A stretch of 22,252 nucleotides of DNA from Gammaproteobacteria bacterium (GTDB taxonomy: Bacteria; Pseudomonadota; Gammaproteobacteria; GCA-001735895), in contig JARFPR010000060.1 of assembly GCA_029288195.1 (NCBI GenBank), positions 1 through 22,252 on the forward strand. The letters run 5' to 3'. Position 1 is the stretch's first letter; every line of letters starts with the position of its first letter. This document shows positions 6,725 to 14,797 of the stretch, piece by piece. A program made the translations under genes and the position numbers. Under the pieces are notes generated by a model, which was given only the letters and a program-made list of their open reading frames with translations, had not been told where the DNA came from and made no database searches.

Positions 6725-8449
6725 TTATCCCAATGCCGCCTTCAAAGGCTCTAAATAGCTTTGATAGTTCCGCCAGTATCCAATCTCATCCTGATGCAGT
6801 GGAACATTCTCGTACTGATCCAGGCAAGCACCATCCCAATCGAGACCAACGTAGGACAGCAGTCGAGGCAATTCGTTTCCCGTGTCCGAGATCAACTGCT
6901 CGTAATGGAGGTCGTAGATGAATCCCGGCAACACTGAATGCCAGTGCTCGATTAAATCTCGATATCCCTTGTAGTAGGTCGCGAGCGCATCGAGGTCATT
7001 TGAATAATTATATGCCCTGCTACTAAAAGACCTTTGGTAAATAAACCAGCAGGCATCCATCGGTTGTCGGCAGCAGTGGATAATCTTTGCGTTCGGAAAC
7101 AATAGCTTGATAAAGCCAAGGTAGTAGAAATTAATCGGCATGGTATCGACTACGAACGGATAACCATCGCAAAATTGCTGCATTTCATCAAAATATACTT
7201 GTGCACACCGCCCGATCTCGTCTTCGGATAAGTCCAGCATTTTCTTGACCATGGCATCAGGATTCTGCAAATCTCCCAGGTCGAGTAACGTGTTTCTCAA
7301 GCAGTGCCGTTCACCGGCGGCACAGACCTGCGGGTGATTGGCCAGCATTGTCTCTGCCAGGGTCTTGCCCGAGCTCGGCAGGCCGACGATAAAAACCGGT
7401 GTCACATCTGTTGAACCAGCGGTGCTGGCCTGATCAAAAACGCCGGGATTGAAGGCTTCCTTCAATTTTTGAAAGTATGCGATCTCTCGCTCCACGTCGT
7501 ATTGCTCTAATGACCACTTCAACTGGTTAGCCTGCTTAAATTTTTCGAAGGCTTTATCGTAATGCTTCCGTTTGGCGTGGGTATTACCCAGGGCAAAGCA
7601 AAAATGCGACAGATTCTTTGGCGAAATATCCGGGTTCCGGTGCTGCTGCTCCATTGCATCGAGCAGTTCTTCATCCGGATCCAGATTCTTGATCAGGGAC
7701 AGGCCCAGGAATGCCGCGCCGTTATCGGGTTGCAGCGCTATCGCGCGCAGGTAGTTCTCCGATGATTCCTGCCACTGCCCCAATTCCATGTAAAAGTCGC
7801 CTAGCCTGGCATACGCGTTCGAATACCCGGGATCCAGTTCCAGCACTTTATGCAGGGAATCTATCGCCCCGGACATTTGACCCTGGTCCTTCAGGGCGTT
7901 GCCGAGTTCGTAGCGGGCCTTGATGTCCCCAGGCTTGATTAAGACAGCCTTTTCAAGACTGGCGACGGCCGCTTGCGGATCTTTCAATTCCATGAGCAAA
8001 ATGCCCATATTTGTGAATGCCTCTAGATGTTCCGGGTCGATTGTCGTTGCCTGCCTGTAGTATCCGAGGGCCCTCTCGGGCTGATCGGTATAACGCAAAG
8101 CATTTCCAAGGTTAACGTAGGCGTCCGCGTAGCTCGAATCCTGGGCGATTGCCTTTTCGAACCAGCCGATCGCTTTTTCACTTTCGCCCTGTAACGCCAG
8201 GGTATGTCCGAGATTATTGAGCAGCATCGGATGATTGGGCAGAATTTTTATCGCCTTCCTGTAGGCAGCTGCTGCTTCCTGCAGCCGTTCCCGATCGACC
8301 AGAACATTGCCCAGATTGTTATAGGCTTCGACAAAATCCTGATCCGCCTTTATCGCTTTTCTGTAAGCGCGCTCGGCGGCTGCCAGTTTCCCCTGGAACT
8401 GATGTAATCTGCCTTCTTCGTAATACTTTATCGCTTTATTGTTACGCAT
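6725..8449 (-). CDS. TPR-repeat protein with C-terminal sulfotransferase domain
   Basis: The 574-residue protein (start ATG at 8449; an in-frame TTG at 8479 would add 10 residues) opens with about eight tetratricopeptide repeats over residues 5-260. Each has the usual YNNLGN..., A...Y.KAI...P pattern. A helical linker follows, then a sulfotransferase domain: PVFIVGLPSSGKTLAETML (about 351-368) at the PAPS 5'-phosphosulfate loop, and HCCRQPMDACWFIYQRSF at the 3'-phosphate binding motif. TPR-sulfotransferase fusions are widespread in marine proteobacteria and are thought to sulfate proteins or glycans, but bacterial substrates are largely unknown. The canonical loop is RSGTTL; here it reads SSGKTL, so the Arg is lost and the first Thr is a Lys. 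No signal peptide is seen, so it is cytoplasmic. It is followed by a strong hairpin. Confidence 0.88.
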   Translation of the reverse strand: MRNNKAIKYYEEGRLHQFQGKLAAAERAYRKAIKADQDFVEAYNNLGNVLVDRERLQEAAAAYRKAIKILPNHPMLLNNLGHTLALQGESEKAIGWFEKAIAQDSSYADAYVNLGNALRYTDQPERALGYYRQATTIDPEHLEAFTNMGILLMELKDPQAAVASLEKAVLIKPGDIKARYELGNALKDQGQMSGAIDSLHKVLELDPGYSNAYARLGDFYMELGQWQESSENYLRAIALQPDNGAAFLGLSLIKNLDPDEELLDAMEQQHRNPDISPKNLSHFCFALGNTHAKRKHYDKAFEKFKQANQLKWSLEQYDVEREIAYFQKLKEAFNPGVFDQASTAGSTDVTPVFIVGLPSSGKTLAETMLANHPQVCAAGERHCLRNTLLDLGDLQNPDAMVKKMLDLSEDEIGRCAQVYFDEMQQFCDGYPFVVDTMPINFYYLGFIKLLFPNAKIIHCCRQPMDACWFIYQRSFSSRAYNYSNDLDALATYYKGYRDLIEHWHSVLPGFIYDLHYEQLISDTGNELPRLLSYVGLDWDGACLDQYENVPLHQDEIGYWRNYQSYLEPLKAALG

Positions 8450-8782
8450 GGCTGTGATTACGATTATTGCGAGTTTCAATCGTGCTTATTCGCAAGCGGA
8501 ACCTCAGCTTGGCCAAATATTTTTGAATCCGCTCCATAGCGCAATTATAACGACAAACCCTGGCGGTCTCCCATTCATTTGTTACCACTGGATTTCGATC
8601 CCCAATGGCACCGTTAATCGAGGCTCTCGGCTGACCGCCGTATCCTTGCATGGCCTGGTTCACCGCCCAACCCTGACCGCATGCTATTTACCATACCTGT
8701 CATTACCGTTGCGCCTGACTAGCCTCTGAGAGAAAGAGAGTTAGCTGTGTTAGGATACTGATAATTTTTTAAGGACAGCGGC
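8450..8782. other. Divergent intergenic region
   Basis: This 333-base spacer separates the TPR-sulfotransferase (leftward) and the methyltransferase (rightward). A clear ribosome binding site AAGGAC lies before the ATG at 8783. Short ORFs here lack coding character. I see no RNA gene, repeat or confident promoter. Confidence 0.5.
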
Positions 8783-9721
8783 ATGGCGCAAGATATTCCC
8801 CCTCGTATCGATAATCTCTACTACTTGACTGAAGGCGGAGTCGAAACGGAAGTAATGTACAAGTGGGGGTTTGAATTACCGGAGTTTGCGATGTTTACCC
8901 TGCTCGACAATCCCGAGGCGGACGCAATCATTCGAGACATGTACCGTCGCTATTTCGACGCAGCTGCCGAGTACGGCTGCGGCATCCTGATCTGCGGCCA
9001 TGATTATCGGGCAAGTCCCGACTGGTCGTCGAAGCTCGGCTACAGCGCCGAGCAGTTGATCGACTTGCAAAAGCGGTGCATACAGTTCCTCGACGATATT
9101 CGAAACGAGTATGCCGACCAGGTCCCCCATGCCTACATCGCCGGAGGAATTGGACCTCGCGGTGACGCTTACGGAACCGGTGATGACATTACCGAGACCG
9201 AGGCCGAGGACTATCACTCGGTTCAACTATCCACGCTAGCCGAAACCAATGCGGATATGGCGATTGCAATCACCTTCACCAATATTGCCGAGGCAGTCGG
9301 TATCATCCGCGCGGCTGAGAACATCGGCATCCCGATCGGTATGAGTTTCAACCTCGGCCCAAACGGTCGCCTGCGATCAGGCCCCAGTCTGGCTGAAGCA
9401 ATTGAATTCGTGGATACAGAAACGGGTGGCACCGCCGCCTGGTTCGGTACCAATTGTGCGCATCCGCTTGAATTCGAGCCGGCTCTGGCGGAACCCGGAT
9501 CCTGGCAGGAGAAACTGCGCTATATTCGCCCGAACGCCGCCAAGATGGACAAGATCGCACTGTGCAGCCTGGGACACCTTGAAGATGGCGATCCGGTTGA
9601 ACTCGGCAGGCAAATGGGTGACGTGGCAAAACGCTTTCCTCGGGCCGATATACTCGGCGGTTGCTGCGGCACCGATGAACGGCACCTGCGAGAAGTCGCC
9701 AAATGCATTGGTAATCGCTAA
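8783..9721 (+). CDS. Homocysteine S-methyltransferase family protein
   Basis: The 312-residue protein matches the homocysteine/S-methylmethionine methyltransferase (MmuM/Pcl) family. It has LTEGGVETEVMYKWGFELPEF at the N-terminus (family DGG.eT.L...G), YIAGGIGPRGDAY (family g.iGPyg), and a Zn site made of GTNCAHP (Cys) and GGCCGTDERHL (Cys pair with the typical GCCGT ending). These enzymes transfer a methyl group from S-methylmethionine, betaine or similar donors to homocysteine, or demethylate related thiols. The glutamate-for-aspartate EGGVET start and the divergent core suggest a donor different from E. coli MmuM. It has a strong ribosome binding site (AAGGAC, 9 bases before ATG). It is monocistronic and a palindrome overlaps its stop codon. 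Confidence 0.88.
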   Translation: MAQDIPPRIDNLYYLTEGGVETEVMYKWGFELPEFAMFTLLDNPEADAIIRDMYRRYFDAAAEYGCGILICGHDYRASPDWSSKLGYSAEQLIDLQKRCIQFLDDIRNEYADQVPHAYIAGGIGPRGDAYGTGDDITETEAEDYHSVQLSTLAETNADMAIAITFTNIAEAVGIIRAAENIGIPIGMSFNLGPNGRLRSGPSLAEAIEFVDTETGGTAAWFGTNCAHPLEFEPALAEPGSWQEKLRYIRPNAAKMDKIALCSLGHLEDGDPVELGRQMGDVAKRFPRADILGGCCGTDERHLREVAKCIGNR

Positions 9722-9735
9722 CCGTTTAAACGGTT
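9720..9735. terminator. Palindrome at the stop codon of the methyltransferase gene
   Basis: AACCGTTTAAACGGTT is a perfect 16-base palindrome that includes the last two bases of the TAA stop. AGTATTTTT follows on the plus strand. The short stem and T-run suggest a weak intrinsic terminator; an operator is an alternative but there is no gene immediately downstream for it to control. Confidence 0.45.
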
Positions 9736-9925
9736 AGTATTTTTCGGAAACTAATCGTCATTGAGAGCATCTTTGAACTTCTTGGGCGGCAATTCAAACC
9801 CCCAGTCGCGGTGTCAACTGTCTTACTCTCGTATCCAGAGATTCTATGAACGCTGTTCTATTGTCGGTTCCCGAGTAAATGCCAGTAGAATCGAAGGGTG
9901 AATGAGGAATGAGCGACAAGTGCGG

Positions 9926-11134
9926 CTAGACACTCGGCAAGGACGTCTGTTCCAACCGATCGATGTGACCCACGTAGAGCGCCGCTATCAGCGCGAGTAG
10001 CGCGCAGACTAGCAGGCATATCAATAGTCGTTCGGGCGTGGCATTGTCGCGCAACAGTATGCTGGTCAGGCTCGTTAGAATCGCGCCGCCGCCAATGCTC
10101 GACGCGCCAAGCAGTCCCGCCGCACTGCCGGCGAGATGCGGCCGCAGCGACATAGCGCCAGCACTGTTGCTCGGTTGCGACAAGCCGTTGCCAATGCCAA
10201 TGAACACCGTTGACAGGAACAGTGTAAGGGCCCGGGCGTCACCTACGAGAAACATCAACAGTCCCGCCGAGAGCCCCACGCAGGTGACCAGACGGCCAGC
10301 GAGGATCATGCGCATCGGCGGGTAGCGTTTCGCGATGCGGCCGGAAACGAAGCTGCCGGCCATGAAACCAGCCGTGATCGTGCCCATGAAGAAACCGAGT
10401 GTGCCCGGGGACAAATGCAGCACATTCGCCGAAACCAAAGGCACGCCGGTCAGGAAGACATAAAAGCAACCGACCGAAAACATGCCGCAAACCACGTAGC
10501 CCCAGTAACGCCGTGATGTCAGGAGCTCCGGATAGGTGCGAAACTGCGCACCAAAACTGCCCGACGGGTTTTTATTGGTTTCGCCGAAGTCCCACCAGAC
10601 GAGCACCAGGGCCACAGTGCCGAGCACAGTGTAGAGCACGAAGTTGGAGCGCCAACCGAACCACTCGTCCAGAAAACCGCCGATCATCGGCCCGAGCATC
10701 GGTGCGATCGCCATCGCCATCGACACGTAGGCGATCTGACTCGCCGCCTCTCGCTCAGGGCGCGAGTCACGGATCGCTGCCATCGACAAAACCCAGCCGG
10801 CGATTACCCCACCCTGGAACACGCGGAAGAACAGGAACCACTCGATATCTCGCGCCAGCAGACAGCCGACCGACGCCACAAGAAATAGAAACAGCGCGCA
10901 CAGCAGCACTGGCCGTCGTCCGTAGCGGTCCGACATCGGCCCGATGATTAGCTGCAGCACGGCCGTGGTTGCGAGATACCCGGCAATAGCCAGGCTTACC
11001 AGCGCGTAATCAGCCTCGAAGTCGACGGCAATGTTGGCGAGCGACGGCAGGAACATGTTCAACGACAACACAGAAATCCCGGCCAGCAGAACCAACGTGG
11101 GCATTCGGGGCGGTGAAGTTGCTGCGTAGTTCAT
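9926..11134 (-). CDS. MFS multidrug transporter, Bcr/CflA (DHA1) type
   Basis: The 402-residue inner-membrane protein has about twelve predicted transmembrane segments. Family signatures are SLNMFLPSLANIAVDF in the first segment (as in the Bcr/CflA LstDMYLPA.p.ia..), the loop 2-3 motif A variant GPMSDRYGRRPVL (about 65-77), FRVFQGG, and MLGPMIGGFLDEWFGWR in helix 5 (drug:H+ antiporter motif C region). Members use proton motive force to export chloramphenicol, bicyclomycin, sulfonamides or metabolites; the substrate here is unknown. GGAAC lies 8 bases before the ATG. The gene is visibly more GC-rich than the cluster to its right and is the last gene before the truncated tRNA copy, so it probably belongs to the host side of the island border. 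Confidence 0.9.
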   Translation of the reverse strand: MNYAATSPPRMPTLVLLAGISVLSLNMFLPSLANIAVDFEADYALVSLAIAGYLATTAVLQLIIGPMSDRYGRRPVLLCALFLFLVASVGCLLARDIEWFLFFRVFQGGVIAGWVLSMAAIRDSRPEREAASQIAYVSMAMAIAPMLGPMIGGFLDEWFGWRSNFVLYTVLGTVALVLVWWDFGETNKNPSGSFGAQFRTYPELLTSRRYWGYVVCGMFSVGCFYVFLTGVPLVSANVLHLSPGTLGFFMGTITAGFMAGSFVSGRIAKRYPPMRMILAGRLVTCVGLSAGLLMFLVGDARALTLFLSTVFIGIGNGLSQPSNSAGAMSLRPHLAGSAAGLLGASSIGGGAILTSLTSILLRDNATPERLLICLLVCALLALIAALYVGHIDRLEQTSLPSV

Positions 11135-11204
11135 GGTGTTTGTTCCGGTGTCAACCTGTTCACCATCGAGACATAAAACCTCGGGCGATACACAGCAGAC
11201 AAGT

Positions 11205-11249
11205 AATGGTGGCTACTCCCTACTGAACAGGGGACCCCATCATTATGAG
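11205..11249 (-). repeat. Truncated tRNA-Met 3' half (candidate distal attachment repeat)
   Basis: These 45 bases repeat the 3' half of the tRNA-Met at 21422-21498 in the same orientation. The block TGAACAGGGGACCCCATCAT plus TATGAG is identical for 26 bases, and AATGGTGGCTAC (CCA end and acceptor strand) is identical for 12. Between them lie one substitution and a 2-base deletion that damage the T-arm. Similarity begins at the anticodon loop (CTCATAA on the minus strand) and ends just past CCA, the segment duplicated when tyrosine-recombinase islands insert in tRNA genes. No 5' half is present, so it is not a functional tRNA. Confidence 0.85.
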
Positions 11250-11743
11250 AATGGCAAGTCAATTATATTTATTAATCAATAGCTTAGTGGGGTTCCCGTT
11301 GCAGATATTGTACCATTGAGCATAACGGTGCACAGCTCTGGTACTACAAGTTTTCTACAGCAGTTGGTCGAGGTAGGCAGTCTATTGGCAGGTTAGGTTC
11401 AACGAGATTTCGAAGACCACATGAAGTGCGGCAGGCTCGAACAGCAATTTCTATGTGTCGTTATGGTTACAGAACCGCATGTTTGAAACTTGAATGGGCG
11501 ACTATTCGGAAACAGTACAAGATCAGATGTGAGGTAAGCCTGATGTTTCACCTGCGTGAGTGCCGTGAACCCGGGCAAATTAAATCTGCTGGTTTTGGGG
11601 TTGATGCCGTTTTGAAAGCGTATTAGCTAAACGGTGACTGTGGCACAACTTCGAAGTCGTCGAATTTCCGGGAAACGAGTTAACTCAATTCCTTGTACCG
11701 TTGTGTCTAACAGTCTTTCCGTCGCCAAGCTGCTTTTTGGGCA
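11250..11743. other. Non-coding border region inside the presumed island
   Basis: This is nearly 500 bases between the truncated tRNA and the end of the first WbqC gene. A plus-strand open frame of 66 codons at 11426-11626 has no recognisable motif and no ribosome binding site. I see no integrase, transposase or RNA gene. It may be decayed mobile DNA. Confidence 0.45.
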
Positions 11744-12556
11744 CTATCCCCGGAATAACAATATTTCCAGCGCTTGCTCAGTCGGGCAGTTCATTAACAG
11801 GTCGATAATGGATAAGTTTGGTATAAATGCTTCGACCTGGGTGTTTTGTTGAGGGTAAGGTTGGCAAGTCCAACTCTGTACCTCTATGTTAATCTGGTTA
11901 TCCTGAAAAATTTCGGGATCCATGTAGCTATCAAAGGCGGTCCCCCCGGCAAGATAGTTTGTGGCCTTAAAATTGTTACATAGGTATACAATTTTTTCAG
12001 ATGCCGACATTTCGCTTTCCCGGGGAAATAGGCTTGTACCGGCAGTGATGTGGCCCAACTCGCCAACCCGTCGTTCTTGTAAAAGCGTATTAACCGAGTC
12101 CAACGAGAGGCTTGTCAAGGATTCGGGCGCACGGCCTTCCAACAGGCGGAACAATGCCCAGAATAAGGTCGCATTATTGAGCTTGGCTACTGTTTCGTAT
12201 CCCGAATCGAGAATGGCCTCGATTTCGCCGAAGACAGAGTGAAACTCGGGCGACTTAGCGTAATTAGATTTTAACTGATTCAGCTGCTTCTTGGCCCAGG
12301 GTTGATCATAGGAAATCTGGGTTTGATAAATTGGCAGCATTCCGCCTTTTTTTACCGGAACGTTCAAAAGATGTATCCCCGCATTGGTTTTTATTGGGCT
12401 GTGCACCTGGTGAGATACGCCACGGGTTCCATCGGAAAACTTATGGTTTTTCACGAACTGAACATCGTCCCTGATGACAAAATGTTCGGATGCAAACATC
12501 CGTGCGAAGTAGTGTAATCTCGGGAAATAATGAGGCTGAATGTCGCTCAAGGTCAT
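11744..12556 (-). CDS. WbqC family protein, copy 1
   Basis: The 270-residue cytoplasmic protein has the WbqC-like signature: SDIQPHYFPRLHYFARMFAS at the N-terminus (family QP.YlPw.Gyf), then FVIRDDVQFVKNHKF, the TRGVSHQVHSPI segment, LLNVPVKK and YDQPW. A conserved C-terminal PNLSIIDLLMNCP (family sSiIDll...G) ends the domain. WbqC proteins occur in O-antigen and capsule gene clusters; they are thought to take part in sugar modification, but no reaction is firmly established to my knowledge. AGGAACAGG precedes the ATG. It is the last gene of the minus-strand cluster and a paralogue of the gene at 20427-21236, sharing many long identical stretches. Confidence 0.87.
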   Translation of the reverse strand: MTLSDIQPHYFPRLHYFARMFASEHFVIRDDVQFVKNHKFSDGTRGVSHQVHSPIKTNAGIHLLNVPVKKGGMLPIYQTQISYDQPWAKKQLNQLKSNYAKSPEFHSVFGEIEAILDSGYETVAKLNNATLFWALFRLLEGRAPESLTSLSLDSVNTLLQERRVGELGHITAGTSLFPRESEMSASEKIVYLCNNFKATNYLAGGTAFDSYMDPEIFQDNQINIEVQSWTCQPYPQQNTQVEAFIPNLSIIDLLMNCPTEQALEILLFRG

Positions 12557-12700
12557 GATGGCCTGTTCCTTTGGCTAGTGCGGAAGTCTAGGTTAATGCT
12601 TCCAGCAAGGTTCGAGCAATATTCACATCGGGAGAGATTGTCTTTCCCTAGTAGATTGCTAGCCTCAGTATAGAGATAGAGCTGACATGGTCAAGAAGAG

Positions 12701-13099
12701 CTATCTGTTGAATTGTGCAACTTTGGCCTTAAAGGGGCCGAGGCGTTTTCTGAGTTGTTCGAGATCGTCGGTGTCGTCGAGTGAATACTCGCGTTGATAA
12801 TCGCCGCGGGCGATCACCCTATTATTCCGGGTCAATACATAGTCTTCACTGCCTTCGTCGACATATAACCAGGGAAGCTGGTCACCCGCGATATCGAATG
12901 CATCCATGCCGAGAGAGTGAAGCACTTTACCAGCAGCTTTTTCCCGCTCTTCGTCCAAGGCTTTTCGCGTCGATGGATCATGGTTTACCAGGCAATTGAG
13001 CGAAAAAGACAAGTAAATATCAGCGACTTTGCTATCCAGGGTGGCTGTATCTGATCCATGATAAAATGACCATTTATACAAAACTTTCTCTTTCACCAC
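12701..13099 (-). CDS. Hypothetical protein, 132 residues
   Basis: I do not recognise this protein. It starts at GTG 13099 (a second GTG follows directly), with a weak AGGT about 10 bases upstream. It has no signal peptide or membrane segment. Composition is acidic-basic mixed and plausible for a soluble protein, with Trp in WSFYHGSD and LPWLYVDEG and a charged C-terminal helix (LDDTDDLEQLRKRLGPFKAKVAQF). It lies on the same strand as the cluster, 144 bases before WbqC copy 1 and about 350 bases after the GH18 gene, so membership in the same operon is uncertain. Non-shadow status is supported by the absence of any competing frame. Confidence 0.55.
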   Translation of the reverse strand: MVKEKVLYKWSFYHGSDTATLDSKVADIYLSFSLNCLVNHDPSTRKALDEEREKAAGKVLHSLGMDAFDIAGDQLPWLYVDEGSEDYVLTRNNRVIARGDYQREYSLDDTDDLEQLRKRLGPFKAKVAQFNR

Positions 13100-13448
13100 T
13101 TATACCTATGCACTGTATTTGTTCCATATATAGCAGATTTCGGAGTTAGTTACCTCAGATAAGTACGTAAAACCAGATGCGAATATTCTCGTTTCCCGAG
13201 GCAGCGAGCCAGTTTCCGAAACTACAAAAAGGCCTGATTTGCGGGCAGTTCAGTTGATGAATCCAGCAGATGGTCGAAGAGCTGTAGGCAGTAAAAATGC
13301 ATGTAAGGCATTGACTTTCAACGTGAAACGAACTTTCGCATCGATTTTTTGCGATCACGTCACTATCATGCTGTTAATTTGAGTTTGCTTGGTTCTCAAT
13401 CTGGCGGATTTAATGGTAGCTGACTTTTCAGTTAAGGACTACGGCTTT
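13100..13448. other. Intergenic region within the cluster
   Basis: This 349-base spacer lies between the GH18 lipoprotein gene and the small hypothetical gene. A plus-strand frame is open across about 13136-13378 but lacks a start with a ribosome binding site and any known motif. I see no terminator hairpin, repeat or RNA gene. Confidence 0.45.
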
Positions 13449-14597
13449 TCAATGCAGTGATTCCCTGATTTCTTCCCATATCCTCGGATCTTCCTCGCCT
13501 AATCTCCACAAGGCTATATTTTTAATCCCATATTTGGCCTTGAGCTTAAGCTTTTCCCTGATGCTGTCCTTGTTTTCGAACCAGACTACATGGTCAACTC
13601 CCTTGTTGTTCCTGAACGACAGGTAAGGACTACGGTGGGGATTGCTCCATTCGACTTCGGCGTCAAACCTGTTGGTGATTGAAGAAATCTCACGATAGGT
13701 AAATTCCTCATCCACGCCTACAAATTGGTTATTATTTTTGCGCTCCCACACCACCGCGTAAAGTGGAAGACCCAGAAATACCTTGTTCACGGGGACTCCT
13801 CGCTTTTCAGTTGCGTAATTTAGGACTTTGTCTACCCATGCTGGCGACGCCACCGGTCCAGGTTGACCACCAGAGTAATGTTCGCCGTAGGTCATGAAGT
13901 GCATTTGATCGACATAGGGGTGTATCTCACTCCAGTCCTGGGCGTGCGATCCATTATCTTCCATTGGATTGCCCTCCGAAGTCTTGGGGTGTAAGGCAAC
14001 GGCGAGAATTTTGCCCTGGTTCTGTAAAGCTTCTCCCAGCAATTGTATGAACAGCGTAAAGTTGCTTCTGTATTCTCCGGGTAATGATTCGTAATCAATG
14101 TTGATGCCATCGAATCCCATGCGATCTACAAGATCCATCAGATCTGCGACATGTTTCTGTATCCGATTTTTCGATTTTATAACCCCCCAAACCCGCTCCG
14201 GATCCCAATTAGAGGCCCCCACGTCATCATCATCCGGAAGATTGGTGATTATTGCCAGCACCTTTACGCCATTTTTTTGCGCAAACTCTATCAGTTCCCT
14301 GCTTTCGGTCGCATTCCTGTAATTTTTTACTTTTCCATTTTCATCGAGGACATACCAGAAAAGAGAAATGTGGCTAAACAGGTCAATGTTATTCCGAAAC
14401 GATTCCATCGCATCATCCTGGTCCCAATAAGGTATCCATCCCAATACAATTTTGTGAGTATGCTCAACATCGTTTGAATAAACCGAAACACTGTCCGGCT
14501 TGATGCAGGAAGCCGATAGCAGAACAGTAATCACCAAGATACCATCAAGCAGGTATTTTACCGGTCGTGTTAATAATGTGGTGCTGGCAGGCTGCAT
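13449..14597 (-). CDS. GH18-type glycoside hydrolase lipoprotein
   Basis: The 382-residue protein starts with a long n-region, a hydrophobic stretch (YLLDGILVITVLLSASC) and a lipobox-like LSASC with Cys31, so it is probably a lipoprotein anchored in the periplasm. The rest is a (beta/alpha)8 GH18 domain: KIVLGWIPYWDQ, HISLFWYVLDENG, VKVLAIITNL, the catalytic DGINIDYES with acid Glu170 in DxxxxDxE form, and DQMHFMTYGEHY at the strand 6 position. The architecture is close to YaaH/SleL-like and PgaB C-domain-like hydrolases that cleave beta-linked GlcNAc-containing glycans. Next to a processive glycosyltransferase and a deacetylase, a role in trimming or processing the exported polysaccharide is likely but inferred. 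The gene follows the beta-barrel gene by 200 bases on the same strand. Confidence 0.85.
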   Translation of the reverse strand: MQPASTTLLTRPVKYLLDGILVITVLLSASCIKPDSVSVYSNDVEHTHKIVLGWIPYWDQDDAMESFRNNIDLFSHISLFWYVLDENGKVKNYRNATESRELIEFAQKNGVKVLAIITNLPDDDDVGASNWDPERVWGVIKSKNRIQKHVADLMDLVDRMGFDGINIDYESLPGEYRSNFTLFIQLLGEALQNQGKILAVALHPKTSEGNPMEDNGSHAQDWSEIHPYVDQMHFMTYGEHYSGGQPGPVASPAWVDKVLNYATEKRGVPVNKVFLGLPLYAVVWERKNNNQFVGVDEEFTYREISSITNRFDAEVEWSNPHRSPYLSFRNNKGVDHVVWFENKDSIREKLKLKAKYGIKNIALWRLGEEDPRIWEEIRESLH

Positions 14598-14797
14598 AAT
14601 CGGGATTTCCGTATTCGCTATTTAAAGATCACTTCCATCATAAATATCCATGATGCACGAAATATTGTCCAGATTGAATTGGAGTGACGGATTTAAGTCT
14701 GCGATGCCTTAACCAAAAAGGGCTGGAATCGGCCGGATCCGACATAGGGCAGAGTCTGCAGTTGCTCATTCTTTTCACCACGCCGAGCCTGTTGCCG

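Noticed and set aside
10399..10947. 182-codon plus-strand ORF
   Set aside because: Antisense to the MFS transporter; Arg/Pro/Ser-rich composition typical of a shadow in GC-rich DNA.
11426..11626. 66-codon plus-strand ORF near the truncated tRNA
   Set aside because: No recognisable domain and no ribosome binding site; it does not resemble an integrase, excisionase or transposase.
13136..13378. Open plus-strand frame, and opposite minus-strand ORF 13155-13358
   Set aside because: Neither has a ribosome binding site or known motif; no evidence favours either.
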